This document shows, one piece after another, positions 46,470-55,989 of a stretch of 64,000 bases of DNA. The stretch is from Dryococelus australis (Eukaryota > Arthropoda > Insecta > Phasmatodea > Phasmatidae). The translations under genes and the position numbers were made by a program. Positions within the stretch are counted from its first letter, which is position 1. Each line of letters begins with the position of its first letter. The stretch covers positions 136,942,663-137,006,662 of the forward strand of contig CM057000.1 in NCBI GenBank assembly GCA_029891345.1. Direction: 5' to 3'. The notes beneath the pieces were generated by a model. It was not told the DNA's origin. It made no database searches and saw only the letters and a program-made list of their open reading frames with translations.

Positions 46470-48160
46470 TTTTGTCTCCAAGCTACAAGAGTTGGTGGGC
46501 CGTCGGAAGCAATACGGGGAGGAATTGTCGGAACGTTAATGACACAGCTACTAGTGTCATTGCCAGAGCCATATAGGCATTTTGTGTCAGCTTGGGAATC
46601 AGTGTCGACGAAGGACCAGAAACTGTCTGAGTTAACGGCACGCCTGCTAATGAAGAGCGTGTTTCAGGCAAAGACAGTCGTGAGAATGTTCTGTTCTCAC
46701 AAATACATGGTAAGTCTAACCAAGTTAAGTGTTTCATTTGTGGCAAACCTGGCCACACAAAGGCAGCTTGCTTCCAAAATAAACAAAGACCAGATAATGG
46801 TGGAGGAAAACCTCTTTTTTTTACTGCAAGAAACCTGGGGTCATTTTATTAAAGATTCCAGAGTGAGGTTAGGGAAGGAAAATGGCTCTAGTGTCTCTCC
46901 TAACAATGCATATCATAATAAAGGGAGCAATGTGAATGCCTTTATAAGTGCAGCAATGTTGAGTGAAAGTGTGGATTGCCAGAGTTGGTACACTGACAGT
47001 GGAGCATCAGAACACGTGTGTGCCCAAAGAAACCTGTTGTCAGACTTTAGTATTTTGAACCAAGATAAACAAATAATGATTGATGATGGGTCAACATTGG
47101 TAGCTGAAGGAAGTGGGACAGTTCGAGTTGAGGCTTTTGATGGTGACTCAGGGCAAGTGGCTGAGATAACAGATGTGTTATTTATTACAGACATCAAATT
47201 TAGTTTCTTTTCGGTTGGGGCAGCATTGAAGAAATGTTATAAGATTGAATGGAATGAGGGAAGGTGTGAGTTCATTAGATCTGGTAAAGTTAGTGCTCTA
47301 GGTGCACAAGGAGGCAAACTTTATAAAATGATGTTCAGGTATTTTCCAGGCAGCGCTGCTGTGTGTATTGCAACTGTACCTTCTGTAAAAAGCTGGCGTG
47401 AAAAATTTGCGCATCAAATCATACAAGTGAGGAGGATTTTGATACATTGTTGTATAGCTGTGCAAGAAGTAGAGAACTTTCTTCTGTGAGGCCTGTGTGA
47501 AAGGAAAACAATAGAGACTGCCATTTCCAGCTGGTGATAAAACCAGTGAGACGTGTGAAATTGTACATGCGGATATCTGTGGTCCGATGGAGACCGCATC
47601 ATTGGGTGGTTCAAGATATTTTTTATTGGAACATGATTTTTCAAAGTACAAGTTTGTGTATTTTCTGAAGTGCAAGTCAGAAGCTAAAGAAAAAATTGAG
47701 TTTCCTTGCCCTAGCACAAAAGGATGCAGGTAGTTCTGTAAAAGTTGTAAGGACAGGGAATGATACAGAATTGGGAAGTTGAGAAATGGGAAAACTAATA
47801 GAAGAGCTAGGTATACACCATCAGAACAAAATGGAAAGGTAGAGCGGGAAATACGGACAGTCGTCGAAGCAGCAAGAACCATGCTGGAAGCAAAAAATTT
47901 GGATAAAACTTTGTGGGCAGAAGCAGTTAACATGGCTGTGTACGTTCTCAACAGAACAGTCACAAGTTCTGTGAAGGAAAAGACCCCACACGACACAAAT
48001 TATGGTTTAATTCAGAGGCTGGCATCGGAGAGTTTCATGTGTTTGGAACTGGTGTTTACATGCATGTTCCAAAAGAAAAAAGGAAGAAGTGGGACTCCAA
48101 AAGCAGAAAAGGATTGTTGTGGGATATCAATAAAACTTGAAGGCATATAGGGTGTGTGAA
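46470..48160 (+). pseudogene. Copia Gag, protease and integrase remnant
   Basis: Gag: LLVSLPEPYRHFVSAWESVS and a zinc knuckle CFICGKPGHTKAAC (46730-46771), followed by a second knuckle broken by a frameshift (CKKPG then HFIKDS). Protease: WYTDSGASEHV from 46986, with its aspartate, then LFITDIKFSFFSVG. Integrase: EIVHADICGPM, FSKYKFVYFL, then YTPSEQNGKVEREIRTVVEA and LWAEAVNMAVYVLNRT. The region around the second catalytic aspartate is garbled (RTGNDTELG where RTDNGTEF is usual). Several frameshifts are present. Confidence 0.8.
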
Positions 48161-48469
48161 CCCAACCAGAGAAAGATAGAAATCTCAAGAAATATAGTGT
48201 TTAGGCACAATGATGAAACTGAGAAAGGGACAGAAATATCTGTCAGTATTCAAAATAAAAATTCTTTGGGAAACTAAGACGAAATCATACTTTCAGAAGG
48301 TCTAGAAGAAGAGCCTGTAAAACAGTACTCTGTAAATGATAACTCTGAAGATGAGTTCAGGGGCTTCGAAAGAAGAGAAGAAATTTTGAACATCTCTGGG
48401 CACACAGAAGGTGAACCCAGTGATGGGAGACTAAAAGAAAGGATGTGCGGACTGAGGAATCGCTCTTCA

Positions 48470-49070
48470 TTTCTGATAAACCACTTACCTATGAAGAAAT
48501 GATGAAGCATTGTGATAGTGACAAGTGGAGAGAAGCAATTGGTACTGCACTGAATTCTGTATCAGAGCCGAGCAAGTATGGAGTTGTGGACTGCCTTGGA
48601 ACGTGTTCTAAAATATATTAAAGGAACATTGGATCTGACACTGGTCCACAGACGCCAAGCCACCGGAATACAACTATGTGGGTATGTGGATGCCGATTGG
48701 GGAGGAGATATTGAAGAAGGAAGGTTCACATCCTTCCAAATTCAGGGGAGCACAGTCACGCGGGCTTCAAAGAAACAACCAACTGTAGCCCTGTCCTGGA
48801 CAGAAGCTGAGTACATGGCTCTCGGTTGTGCAGCCGCAGAAGCTGAGTACATGGCTCTCGGTTGTGCAGCCGCAGAAGCTGAGTACATGGCTCTCGGTTG
48901 TGCAGCCGCAGAAGCTGAGTACATGGCTCTCGGTTGTGCAGCCGCAGAAGCTGAGTACATGGCTCTCGGTTGTGCAGCCGCAGAAGCTTGCTGGATACGT
49001 GGTGATTTATGAAGATAAACAGGCAACAATTCAAGTTGCAAAAACCCAGAAAATCATAAACGCTTAAAAC
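48470..49070 (+). pseudogene. Copia RT remnant fused to RNase H
   Basis: The start of RT (KWREAIGTALNSV) is followed within about 20 codons by the region just before RNase H, ELWTALERVLKYIKGTLDLTL, so nearly all of RT is deleted near 48565. RNase H follows with YVDADWGGD, ASKKQPTVALSWTEAEYMALG and the tandem array, then CWIRGDL. After a frameshift, RLKHSGIRHHFLHEK and QDQVADILTKPL complete the usual copia pol terminus down to about 49285. Confidence 0.8.
48803..48982 (+). repeat. Five identical in-frame 36-bp repeats within RNase H
   Basis: The unit encodes EAEYMALGCAAA, the RNase H segment with the conserved acidic residue. Five copies are exactly tandem and identical over 180 bp, and the next codons (GAAGCTTGC) resume the normal sequence EACW. 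A single copy is expected in copia RNase H. Confidence 0.97.
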
Positions 49071-49384
49071 ATAGTGGCATTCGCCACCACTTTCTTCATG
49101 AGAAAATAAGTGATGGTATTATTAAAGTAGAATATGTATGCACACAAGATCAGGTTGCAGACATTTTAACGAAACCTTTAAGAAAAACCCTTCTTTTGGA
49201 ATTCATTACAGATTTGGGTCTCGAGAGAATTGGTCCTTTTACTGTCATGTGGTTATGTTTGCATCTCTCAGGTTCTGAGCCTTGAACTAGTTTTCTGTTT
49301 ATTACAATTTTGGATATATAGTGAACTGTTTGGTTGCTTTTTCAATTTGTACTGCTGAAATTTAAAAAAAAAAATAATTTTATT

Positions 49385-49640
49385 GAAGGGGGTTGTTGGA
49401 AGCAATAAAATTCCTAGGTTAAGTACATCTTGTTTTGGCACTCAGGAAAACTGTTATGTTGTTGATGTTTTTTTTGACAAAATGGCGATGTGTGGTGTGT
49501 AGTAAGATGTGCGATAAAGCAGAGTAAAGTTTGAATTTGTCCGGAGAGTTTGGTTATTGCGTTCTCTCTCTCTCTCGTCAGATTGGACAGTCAGCAGCAG
49601 CTGTTGTGTGTGTGTGCGTGTGTGTGCGTGCAAGGATGCC
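49385..49640 (+). mobile_element. Copia polypurine tract and 3' LTR
   Basis: GAAGGGGG is followed by TTGTTGGAAGC, a typical PPT-to-LTR junction for copia. The LTR includes CT and GT microsatellite stretches (49563-49582 and 49604-49632). Its 3' end is not defined. Confidence 0.6.
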
Positions 49641-49937
49641 AACATGGCAGCAACCCCAATGGCAAGCTAATTAGTTTGACTTTGCCATAGTTTGCTGTTG
49701 CTGCGCCAATTGCCCTTCCGCTCTAGCATGATGAGGCCTGGCAATATTTACAAGAATAAAAAAAATTCAGTGCTGCCTATTTTTATAATATTAATTATCC
49801 CTAATTTCTCATAAAAAATCTTCTGGTGTGGCCTATACATGCACACAGCGTATACACGCCAAAATACGGTTAATTATCTTAGTATGGTACTGTCAAGTGT
49901 CAGTAGCTACCAGTGAACATTTGTTTGCGTGTTGCAG

Positions 49938-50023
49938 AAATCTTCCATGAAAGAGACCCTGACAATACAAACACGGCAACCTTCACTATGGAAGAGTGGA
50001 TAGAGAAGACGCTGTACTCGTAA
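49938..50023 (+). CDS. Calpain, terminal coding exon (EF-hand 5)
   Basis: The exon follows GTGTTGCAG, enters with two bases that complete the split GAA codon, and ends in TAA at 50021-50023. The translation EIFHERDPDN...TATFTMEEWIEKTLYS is the fifth EF-hand region of classical calpains, which does not bind calcium but pairs with another PEF domain in dimers. The C terminus TLYS is like arthropod calpains A/B. The 6.1-kb intron before it carries fragment D and the copia element. Confidence 0.95.
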
Positions 50024-51560
50024 GCGACACCTGCCTTGTTTTTTTATGAATACTTGTGTTTGCAACATATTGTACAAAGACACCATCTTTATTTCTGCAG
50101 CAGAATGTGTCTCCAGGTTCATATGTTGCGCGTGTGTAAATACGTGGGTTACACAAGTTCTCTTCCACAGCCCTCCATTTACAATGTTTTGAGAGAGTGA
50201 AATGTGATGGAGGTGTTGAAGATATGTGCACTGTGTATTATGCCATGGACAAGAAGTGTGAATCTCTATTTTGAGCCAAAATGTTTCTTTGGTTATCCCT
50301 TTGACATGTATAGTAAATATGTTTACCAGATTTTACAGTTTTGTCATTGGTATTTTGTGAAGTGTTTGGTATGTTTTTTAATATGTAGCTAACATTTTTC
50401 CCATTGTGGATCTGTAATTCGCAGATGACTGGGCATTGGAAAAATGTTCTAAATGTTGCAGGTAAAAATTTTTTTAACCAGTTTCACTTTGAATCCGTAA
50501 TGAATATAAACAAATCCATGTATGGAGATGTGTTGCATTTTATGTCGCTGTTAATAAAATTTGTTCCTTTATGGGAAATTCAGGTGGTTACTGATAGACT
50601 AATTTTCAATAAATTTGGTGGAATTGATATAACCCAGGGAATATGTGTGATTAATGTGCAAACGCGACAAAATCACCATTGTAATTGGGGTTTGCCTTCA
50701 TCTGTTTAATTTTGTGAACATTTGTTACCTCATATCATATTTTGTTAATAACAAAAAAAAAATGATTGTAAAGAAAACTGCTGTATACTGGAAGATTTTG
50801 GCAGATAATTTACGTGACATAACATTATGTATTTGCATGATTTTATTGAAAGTGGTCCTGTGAAGTTGCGTGTGTGCATTGTAAGTATGTCTGAAAAAGA
50901 TTTAGTGGAACTTCGCAAGGAAAATGTTGGTTGCTGAAACCGTGTATGGAGGTGCTACATAACATTAGCCTAATTGTAGTTAAAATAGTATAAATGTTCA
51001 ATGTTTCGCCAGTTGCCTTCCTAAATGTTTTGAAGTGAGCATAATATAACATTGCAAATTGTAAAGGGTGCTATAATATATTTTTGGTGTGTGTTTGCAT
51101 GTTAAAGATCGATAAATTTTCTATACGGTACCGTTAAGATGGAAAACATAGTCTTGTAGAGCACTACATTGAGAGTCATAAATGTTCAGTGACATTCCTA
51201 CTACAACAGAAATATTTTCAGTTTGTGCCAGACATCTTTTTGCTACATTTTTTTCTCTGTTAGCAAATTTGCTGATCAACTAGTCATATGTAGAAAGCTT
51301 GCTTAGTTCGAATATGAAACGTTTCAATTTGCTGTGACTACGTCATTGGGATATCTAAAATTGGAGTTTCGCAATCATGGCTGAAAATGACGGTGAAATT
51401 GATTATTTGAACTCTGTCTCTTTTTAACATTTTGTTTTTTTCAGAGTTAAAAATTTAGAAGTAGTCAAGTAGTTATACAAGTATTGTTATATTTAAAAAT
51501 ATTCTGCACAATAAATTTGGATTTAGTTAAGTGTAACTTGCTTACTGTTTATAATAAAAT
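50024..51560 (+). other. Probable calpain 3' UTR
   Basis: AT-rich sequence after the stop codon, with AATAAA at 50553-50558, 50608-50613, 51510-51515 and 51553-51558. Which signal is used cannot be told from sequence. Confidence 0.5.
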
Positions 51561-51879
51561 ATTAACTGTTTGTTATAAAAGTGTTGATGTATTTCTTTTA
51601 TCTGTGTCCAACCTTGAAATAGAAGATTGAAGTTGTTTTAAATAAGAGGAGATAAGCGGGTCAAGCTATTCATAGTAAGTTAAAACATTTTCTGAATCAA
51701 CCTTTGGAAACCATCACTGTCTGTAATGGCATACATTGTAATGCAATCAGTTACAGCAATACTCACAGCAAAGTTGGTGGTGTATCGTCAGTATTACTTC
51801 TATGTTTTAATGTCTTGTTAGTCAGAATAGTAACTACTGACACACCTGAAGTTCAGTTTATTTTTATTTTATGCATGTC

Positions 51880-52700
51880 AGGCTAGTGAAAGGGTTCTAT
51901 TTGTTGGGGCTGCTTGCATCAAACATTGACCTATTACTTCGGAAGTTAATTGCCACACACAAAACTTATCTAAAGTATTAAGGAATGAGGCTTTAGTCGA
52001 GGTCAAATCGACAGTTTTTAGACAGTGATGCCTGAATGACGAGAAACGTATGAGAAAGGGAGCCGTAATGTTTCTGCGGTCCCGGCTGGTATATAAGACT
52101 GGTCTCGAGGCTCGTCTTGCCGTCACAAAGTAAACACCTGCTGTCGCGACCCTGCGAACGGGCTGGCCTTTTATTACTGGTTTACCTGAAATTTTAAGAT
52201 TCTCCGAGGTGTTTGCTCCTGGTGACTGGTAGGCTGCTGTTAGCCGGTGTTCTCCTTGGGACTTGAAGAGCTGCTGCGGTGACCATTGTCTGCGACTGTT
52301 GGGTGCTGGGTTGTCTGCCGGTTGGCCCAGAACCAAGGACAGGCTAGTCCCAGGGGCATCTCTGCTCCTCGTAGTATTGCTTCTACTACCAGGTGAGGCT
52401 TCCCAGGCATTTTTATCAATGGTGGAAATAAAGGTTGGGGGAGGGCCGAGGGGTTAGGCGCCTCAGTAGCACAGGTGGTATGAACTCTGTCCTGCATGGT
52501 GGAAGTGTAAAGTGCAACTGGTGGATTGGGGTTTGCAAGGCAAGCCAGTTTTGGAAGCGCAAGATTTCCGTCTTAACTTTGTCTGTCTGCCTCCCTTCTG
52601 GGTGTATGGCATGGGAAATTAAGAGTGCAAACTAATGCCGTGCGAAAGCAGAGCCGGTGCCGCCATTCCCTACTGTGTACTTCTGAATATTCCAGCAGCA
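51880..52700 (-). other. Open stretches left of fragment E, unrecognised
   Basis: Minus-strand frames (52336 to 51878, 152 residues; 52497 to 52240, 85 residues) contain Ser/Arg/Thr-rich sequence with no known domain. They lie where the Gag N terminus of E would be expected, but no family motif was matched. On the + strand the same region has a TATA box at 52090. Confidence 0.3.
52090..52096 (+). promoter_or_regulatory. Isolated + strand TATA box
   Basis: TATATAA in GGCTGGTATATAAGACTGG is followed about 30 bp later by GC-richer sequence and a short open frame (52263-52457). It could belong to a solo LTR or be a minor promoter; no hairpins of the LTR family follow. Confidence 0.3.
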
Positions 52701-53120
52701 TAAGCAGGAACTGTACCTCTTGCTCCTTTCGCCTGGCCGTATAAAGAGCGGTGGACAGAGAAGTAGGTTGTGTTCAAGCTGCTTGACAGGAATACCCAGT
52801 GTGTTATCCACAGGGGGTCAGATGGTCAGTTATATCCAGCTCCCTTCCAGCCTCATAGAGCGGTGGCGGAGTATAGAATAACCTGATTCAATGATTCACC
52901 TGGTGGTGGTGTTGTTACACTCCCTCCCTCCCTTCCCCCTAGTGATACAGGCTCTACCGAAGTCTACCAGGTGGCAGAGTTTGGGTGGCCAATTAATGTG
53001 TGTGTATTTAGATTAAGAGTTTGGGGTCTGCCGGCTTCATTTTAGTGGGTTGAAACTACGTAGGAGATGACACAATGACACTCAAGAAAATCAGCACACA
53101 CACAATAGTTTTGAATCACA

Positions 53121-53146
53121 TGTTATATTGACTGAGTAATATAACA
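53121..53146 (-). terminator. Poly(A)-type hairpin, fragment E
   Basis: TGTTATATT and AATATAACA pair over 9 bp with an eight-base loop. The signal is AATATA in place of AATAAA. Confidence 0.55.
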
Positions 53147-53207
53147 CTGCCATATACTGCCTCCTACACTAACTTGCTTTGACACTGAAGTCTTTAACTA
53201 TGCAATT

Positions 53208-53226
53208 TCAGGTGAAGGCGACCTGG
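53208..53226 (-). promoter_or_regulatory. LTR hairpin 1, fragment E
   Basis: Sense CCAGGTCGCCTTCACCTGA keeps five of six stem pairs and the loop pattern. Confidence 0.6.
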
Positions 53227-53634
53227 TTCTAATCGGGCTGGGAAAAGGCGATAGATATTGCTAGAATAAGTAATTTACAACTTGCTTCCAACTATATAAC
53301 TGGTATTCTGAAGGAACCAAATGGAGAGACAGCTACCAGAGGGGTAGTGCCAACAATGCTGTCACCGTCCGGTGGGCAGGCGGTCCTGAAGAGATGGTTG
53401 CGACCATTACCAGTTCATACCAGGGAGTGGTAAGGAAGGAGCGGACGTCTTCGGGAGCTGTAGAAGGTCCAGTCTCCCAGAAGCTGTTGGGGTCTACAAT
53501 GCATGCAGAAGACTTCTGACAGGGATGTCTTCTCTGGTAGTCAAATTCTGGCCCTCTGGAGAGCGGTGGAATCTGCGGAAGCGCATACCACCGATGGCTT
53601 CCTATGGTCCTAAACGAAAGCAGTGGAGGAGCAG

Positions 53635-53692
53635 AGACAGTCTTTTGCTGGTTGTGCCAGCTTTTCAGTCTTTTGCTGGTTGTGCCAGCTTT
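53635..53692. repeat. 28-bp tandem duplication beside the E TATA box
   Basis: TCTTTTGCTGGTTGTGCCAG occurs twice, 28 bp apart. In the sense of E it lies just downstream of the TATA box, which may change the start-site region. Confidence 0.8.
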
Positions 53693-53698
53693 TTTATA
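53692..53698 (-). promoter_or_regulatory. TATA box of fragment E LTR
   Basis: Minus-strand TTAGTATAAAA matches C and F. Confidence 0.6.
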
Positions 53699-53899
53699 CT
53701 AATTTCTTTAAGGTACTTGATGGTGAGAGGTGCGGGGGTGATGGCCTCGGTCGCAGGAGTCCAAAACTGACGGATGCTGATGCAGCGCTATCATCCCTTA
53801 TCACTGGTGGCACACTCTTGGCGTTTAGACGAACCATCAGTGGCCTTGGTGATCGGCTTTGGTGTCTGTCAGGCAGTACAATTTCACTTCGGGGGGGGT

Positions 53900-55380
53900 G
53901 TTGACGTGACAGTTACTTGGAGAATCCAGGTGAACAGTACAAGTTGGACTGGCCAGTCTGTAGTAGTGTCCAAAATTGCATCGGCGTATCCTCTAGACAT
54001 GTGTCCAGTAGTGTGCATTAAAGATGTGTTGATGCGTAATGCATAACTGTGCAGTTGGCATGCGCTCTCGACTTGCGACTTTGCCCCATCATCGAGCATC
54101 CTACGTTCATTTGGGCAATCTGCAGTGCATTACTGTATTAAATCGTGTGCCTACAGGATCAACAAGCATAATGGCAACTGAGATTACAAACGCGTGGTTC
54201 ATAAAAATATAATAACTAATCAAAGCCATCACATGGTCGTCGTAAACCCAACATGGGAATTTTAAATCTCGAAGTGCCACCAACACTCTGGGATGAGATA
54301 AGTAAGTTTAAGGGTTCGCTGTAAGAGAGCAGCACCCATTCTACAAGGTCGCCACAGCCTCCAGCGCATCGCACAGAGGCTATAAGATATGTCAACACCT
54401 CCGCCCCAGGAGATATGAAAAGGGTAGCATAGTGCCGAAGCCTGAATAAACAACCCCTGCGGACATGAGGCCAGCCACCACTCACTCCTCTGGAAGCCTA
54501 CAAACTGAGTTTTCTAGTATAAAGTGGCATGAGAGCAGTCATCGCTTCCTCACAGTCTGAAGAAGGCAGAGGAAGCAATAAGGGAAAAGGGAACTTCCAC
54601 CTTCTTCCAGTCTGAAATACGGATGAAGAAATGTTTCAAGGGTGTGATGCAACTTAGTAAGTGGCAGCCAGCAGACCTCAATTTGAACAAGAACGAGGGT
54701 AAATTATACAATTATGTACTGACCACTAGGCCACTTGCTGAACTGCGCAATTCAACCAGAGAAGATATCTGCCGTCGGTGAGCCCCGAAGATGCCTCCAC
54801 CGCAGCGCCACTTCATTACAGAAGACGTCTTTCTCCACCTCATTCTCCCTTAAACCATTTCTCCTTTCAAGTTAAAAATCCGCTTGGGAACAGGTCACGA
54901 GGTAATTCAAGTTTCTAGGCTCGTTAAGAGTAATCCCACGTAAAGTTAGGTTTAGTTTTGTTTTGACATAATTATCTTTTTTTATATCACTTAATTTACT
55001 TTGCTCATGCCGCCTTCGCCTAAATAATCATAGGACTAAGCTTCCTTCACTATTTTGAGTATTTTATATATTAATAGCGAGTACAGACTCACTCTGTATT
55101 TTCATAAAACGTAAAAAATAAAAGCATGATTATTTATACGATCTATTTCATGAGTGACTTAATTTACCTAGTGTTTTCCCTTTTGTCATTTAAAGGAAAG
55201 TAATTTGACATAGAAAACATTTCGTTCATAACAATTTCACTATTAAAAATTTCTGCCAGTAACAAACCACAAGAGAAAAACATGCCACATAGGCAAAATA
55301 CACACACCCATAGAACGGCAAACCGATGCCTGCCTTTAAGGTAGTTCATCGGGAGCGCCTCACTGCAGGTATACAAATCC
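53900..55380. other. Unclassified repeat-rich DNA, possible LTR piece G
   Basis: A + strand TAGTATAAAG (TATAAA at 54518-54523), followed by GAGAGCAGTCATC, resembles the core promoter of C (GCAGTCATC at 9490-9498). No hairpin 1 or coding domain of the family follows, so assignment to the family is tentative. Confidence 0.3.
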
Positions 55381-55390
55381 ACACCTCAAT

Positions 55391-55400
55391 TATATAAAAA
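55391..55400 (+). promoter_or_regulatory. Strong TATA-like sequence upstream of a small ORF
   Basis: TATATAAAAA is about 280 bp upstream of the ATG at 55678. It may be a promoter, but AT-rich chance matches occur in this region. Confidence 0.3.
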
Positions 55401-55677
55401 GATAGGGATTCGAGTACTCGCAGTGTAGTACTCGCACACAGAGGGAGAGTTTCATTGGCTAAGCCAGCTTCATCAGGCGGCCAGTTGTAGAACACCTTGG
55501 TTAGTCAGACCAGATTTCTACTTATCCTTCCCAGTCTGCAAAGGCCAGAAGGAAAGCTGAATGTCCTGCACCTGACTTAAACTCGGGTGGGTGCCTCACC
55601 CAAGTCTCAGGTGAGTATACGCCATTCTGTCAGTCAGTCCCAGTCTGAATAAGGCCCGACAGTAGGTACTGAGATTG

Positions 55678-55945
55678 ATGGCACCGATTCGGCACATTAG
55701 GATTGCCTTATTTACTTGTTTCTGCTTCTGGTACTTCTTTAGCAACTCCATGCCTTACGCAGAGCACGGCAAGCAGAGTAGAATACATAGACAAGCCCTC
55801 AGAGAAACTGTAAGAGCATTAAATACTTTAAATTCTGAGAACATTGAGAATATTGACACTTCAGTTATTGAGAACTCCGACGTGCCAGTAATTAATTCAC
55901 TTTCTTCATTGGTCCCACTCTTTGGGCCACCTATTAAGCTGCCAG
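55678..55945 (+). CDS. Candidate signal-peptide-encoding first exon, unknown gene
   Basis: From ATG at 55678 an 89-codon frame encodes MAPIRHIRIALFTCFCFWYF, a basic start followed by a hydrophobic segment like a signal peptide. A basic stretch (HGKQSRIHRQALRETVRAL) and a Ser/Asn/Ile/Val-rich segment follow. The frame meets a good splice donor, CCAG|GTGAGG, at 55945/55946, although it stays open to a stop at 55981. No homologue is recognised. No downstream exon was found. It could be a short host gene, a transposon leader or chance. Confidence 0.25.
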
Positions 55946-55989
55946 GTGAGGAACGCCCTGCAATTGCTTTGATCAATTATTAGAGCTGA

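Larger units (their letters stand above)
46435..49640 (+). mobile_element. Truncated Ty1/copia-like retrotransposon in the last calpain intron
   Basis: The order gag, zinc knuckle, protease, integrase, (RT), RNase H is the copia order, with integrase before RT. The 5' LTR and Gag start are missing. A polypurine tract (49385-49392) and 3' LTR start (TGTTGGAAGC at 49394) are present. RT is almost completely deleted. The sense strand is that of calpain, and the element ends about 300 bp upstream of the final calpain exon. Its left neighbour is LTR fragment D. Confidence 0.85.
52900..53900 (-). mobile_element. Fragment E: LTR region of the gypsy-like family
   Basis: Minus-strand sense order: TATA (53692), a 28-bp tandem duplication, hairpin 1 (53208), poly(A)-type hairpin (53121) and leader. 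The body to the left is diverged or missing. Confidence 0.65.

Noticed and set aside
47298-47996. 232-residue minus-strand frame across the copia element
   Set aside because: It is antisense to recognisable copia protease and integrase coding sequence.
48742-49067. Frames on both strands made of five repeated peptide units
   Set aside because: Shadow frames of the five-copy 36-bp RNase H array; only the + strand frame 48578-49012 has copia homology.
53208-53240. GGCGACCTGGTTCTAATC in the LTRs as a tRNA primer-binding site or T-arm
   Set aside because: The segment lies before the poly(A) hairpin in sense orientation reversed to what a PBS needs, and I could not match it to a tRNA 3' end; the paired hairpin explains its conservation better.
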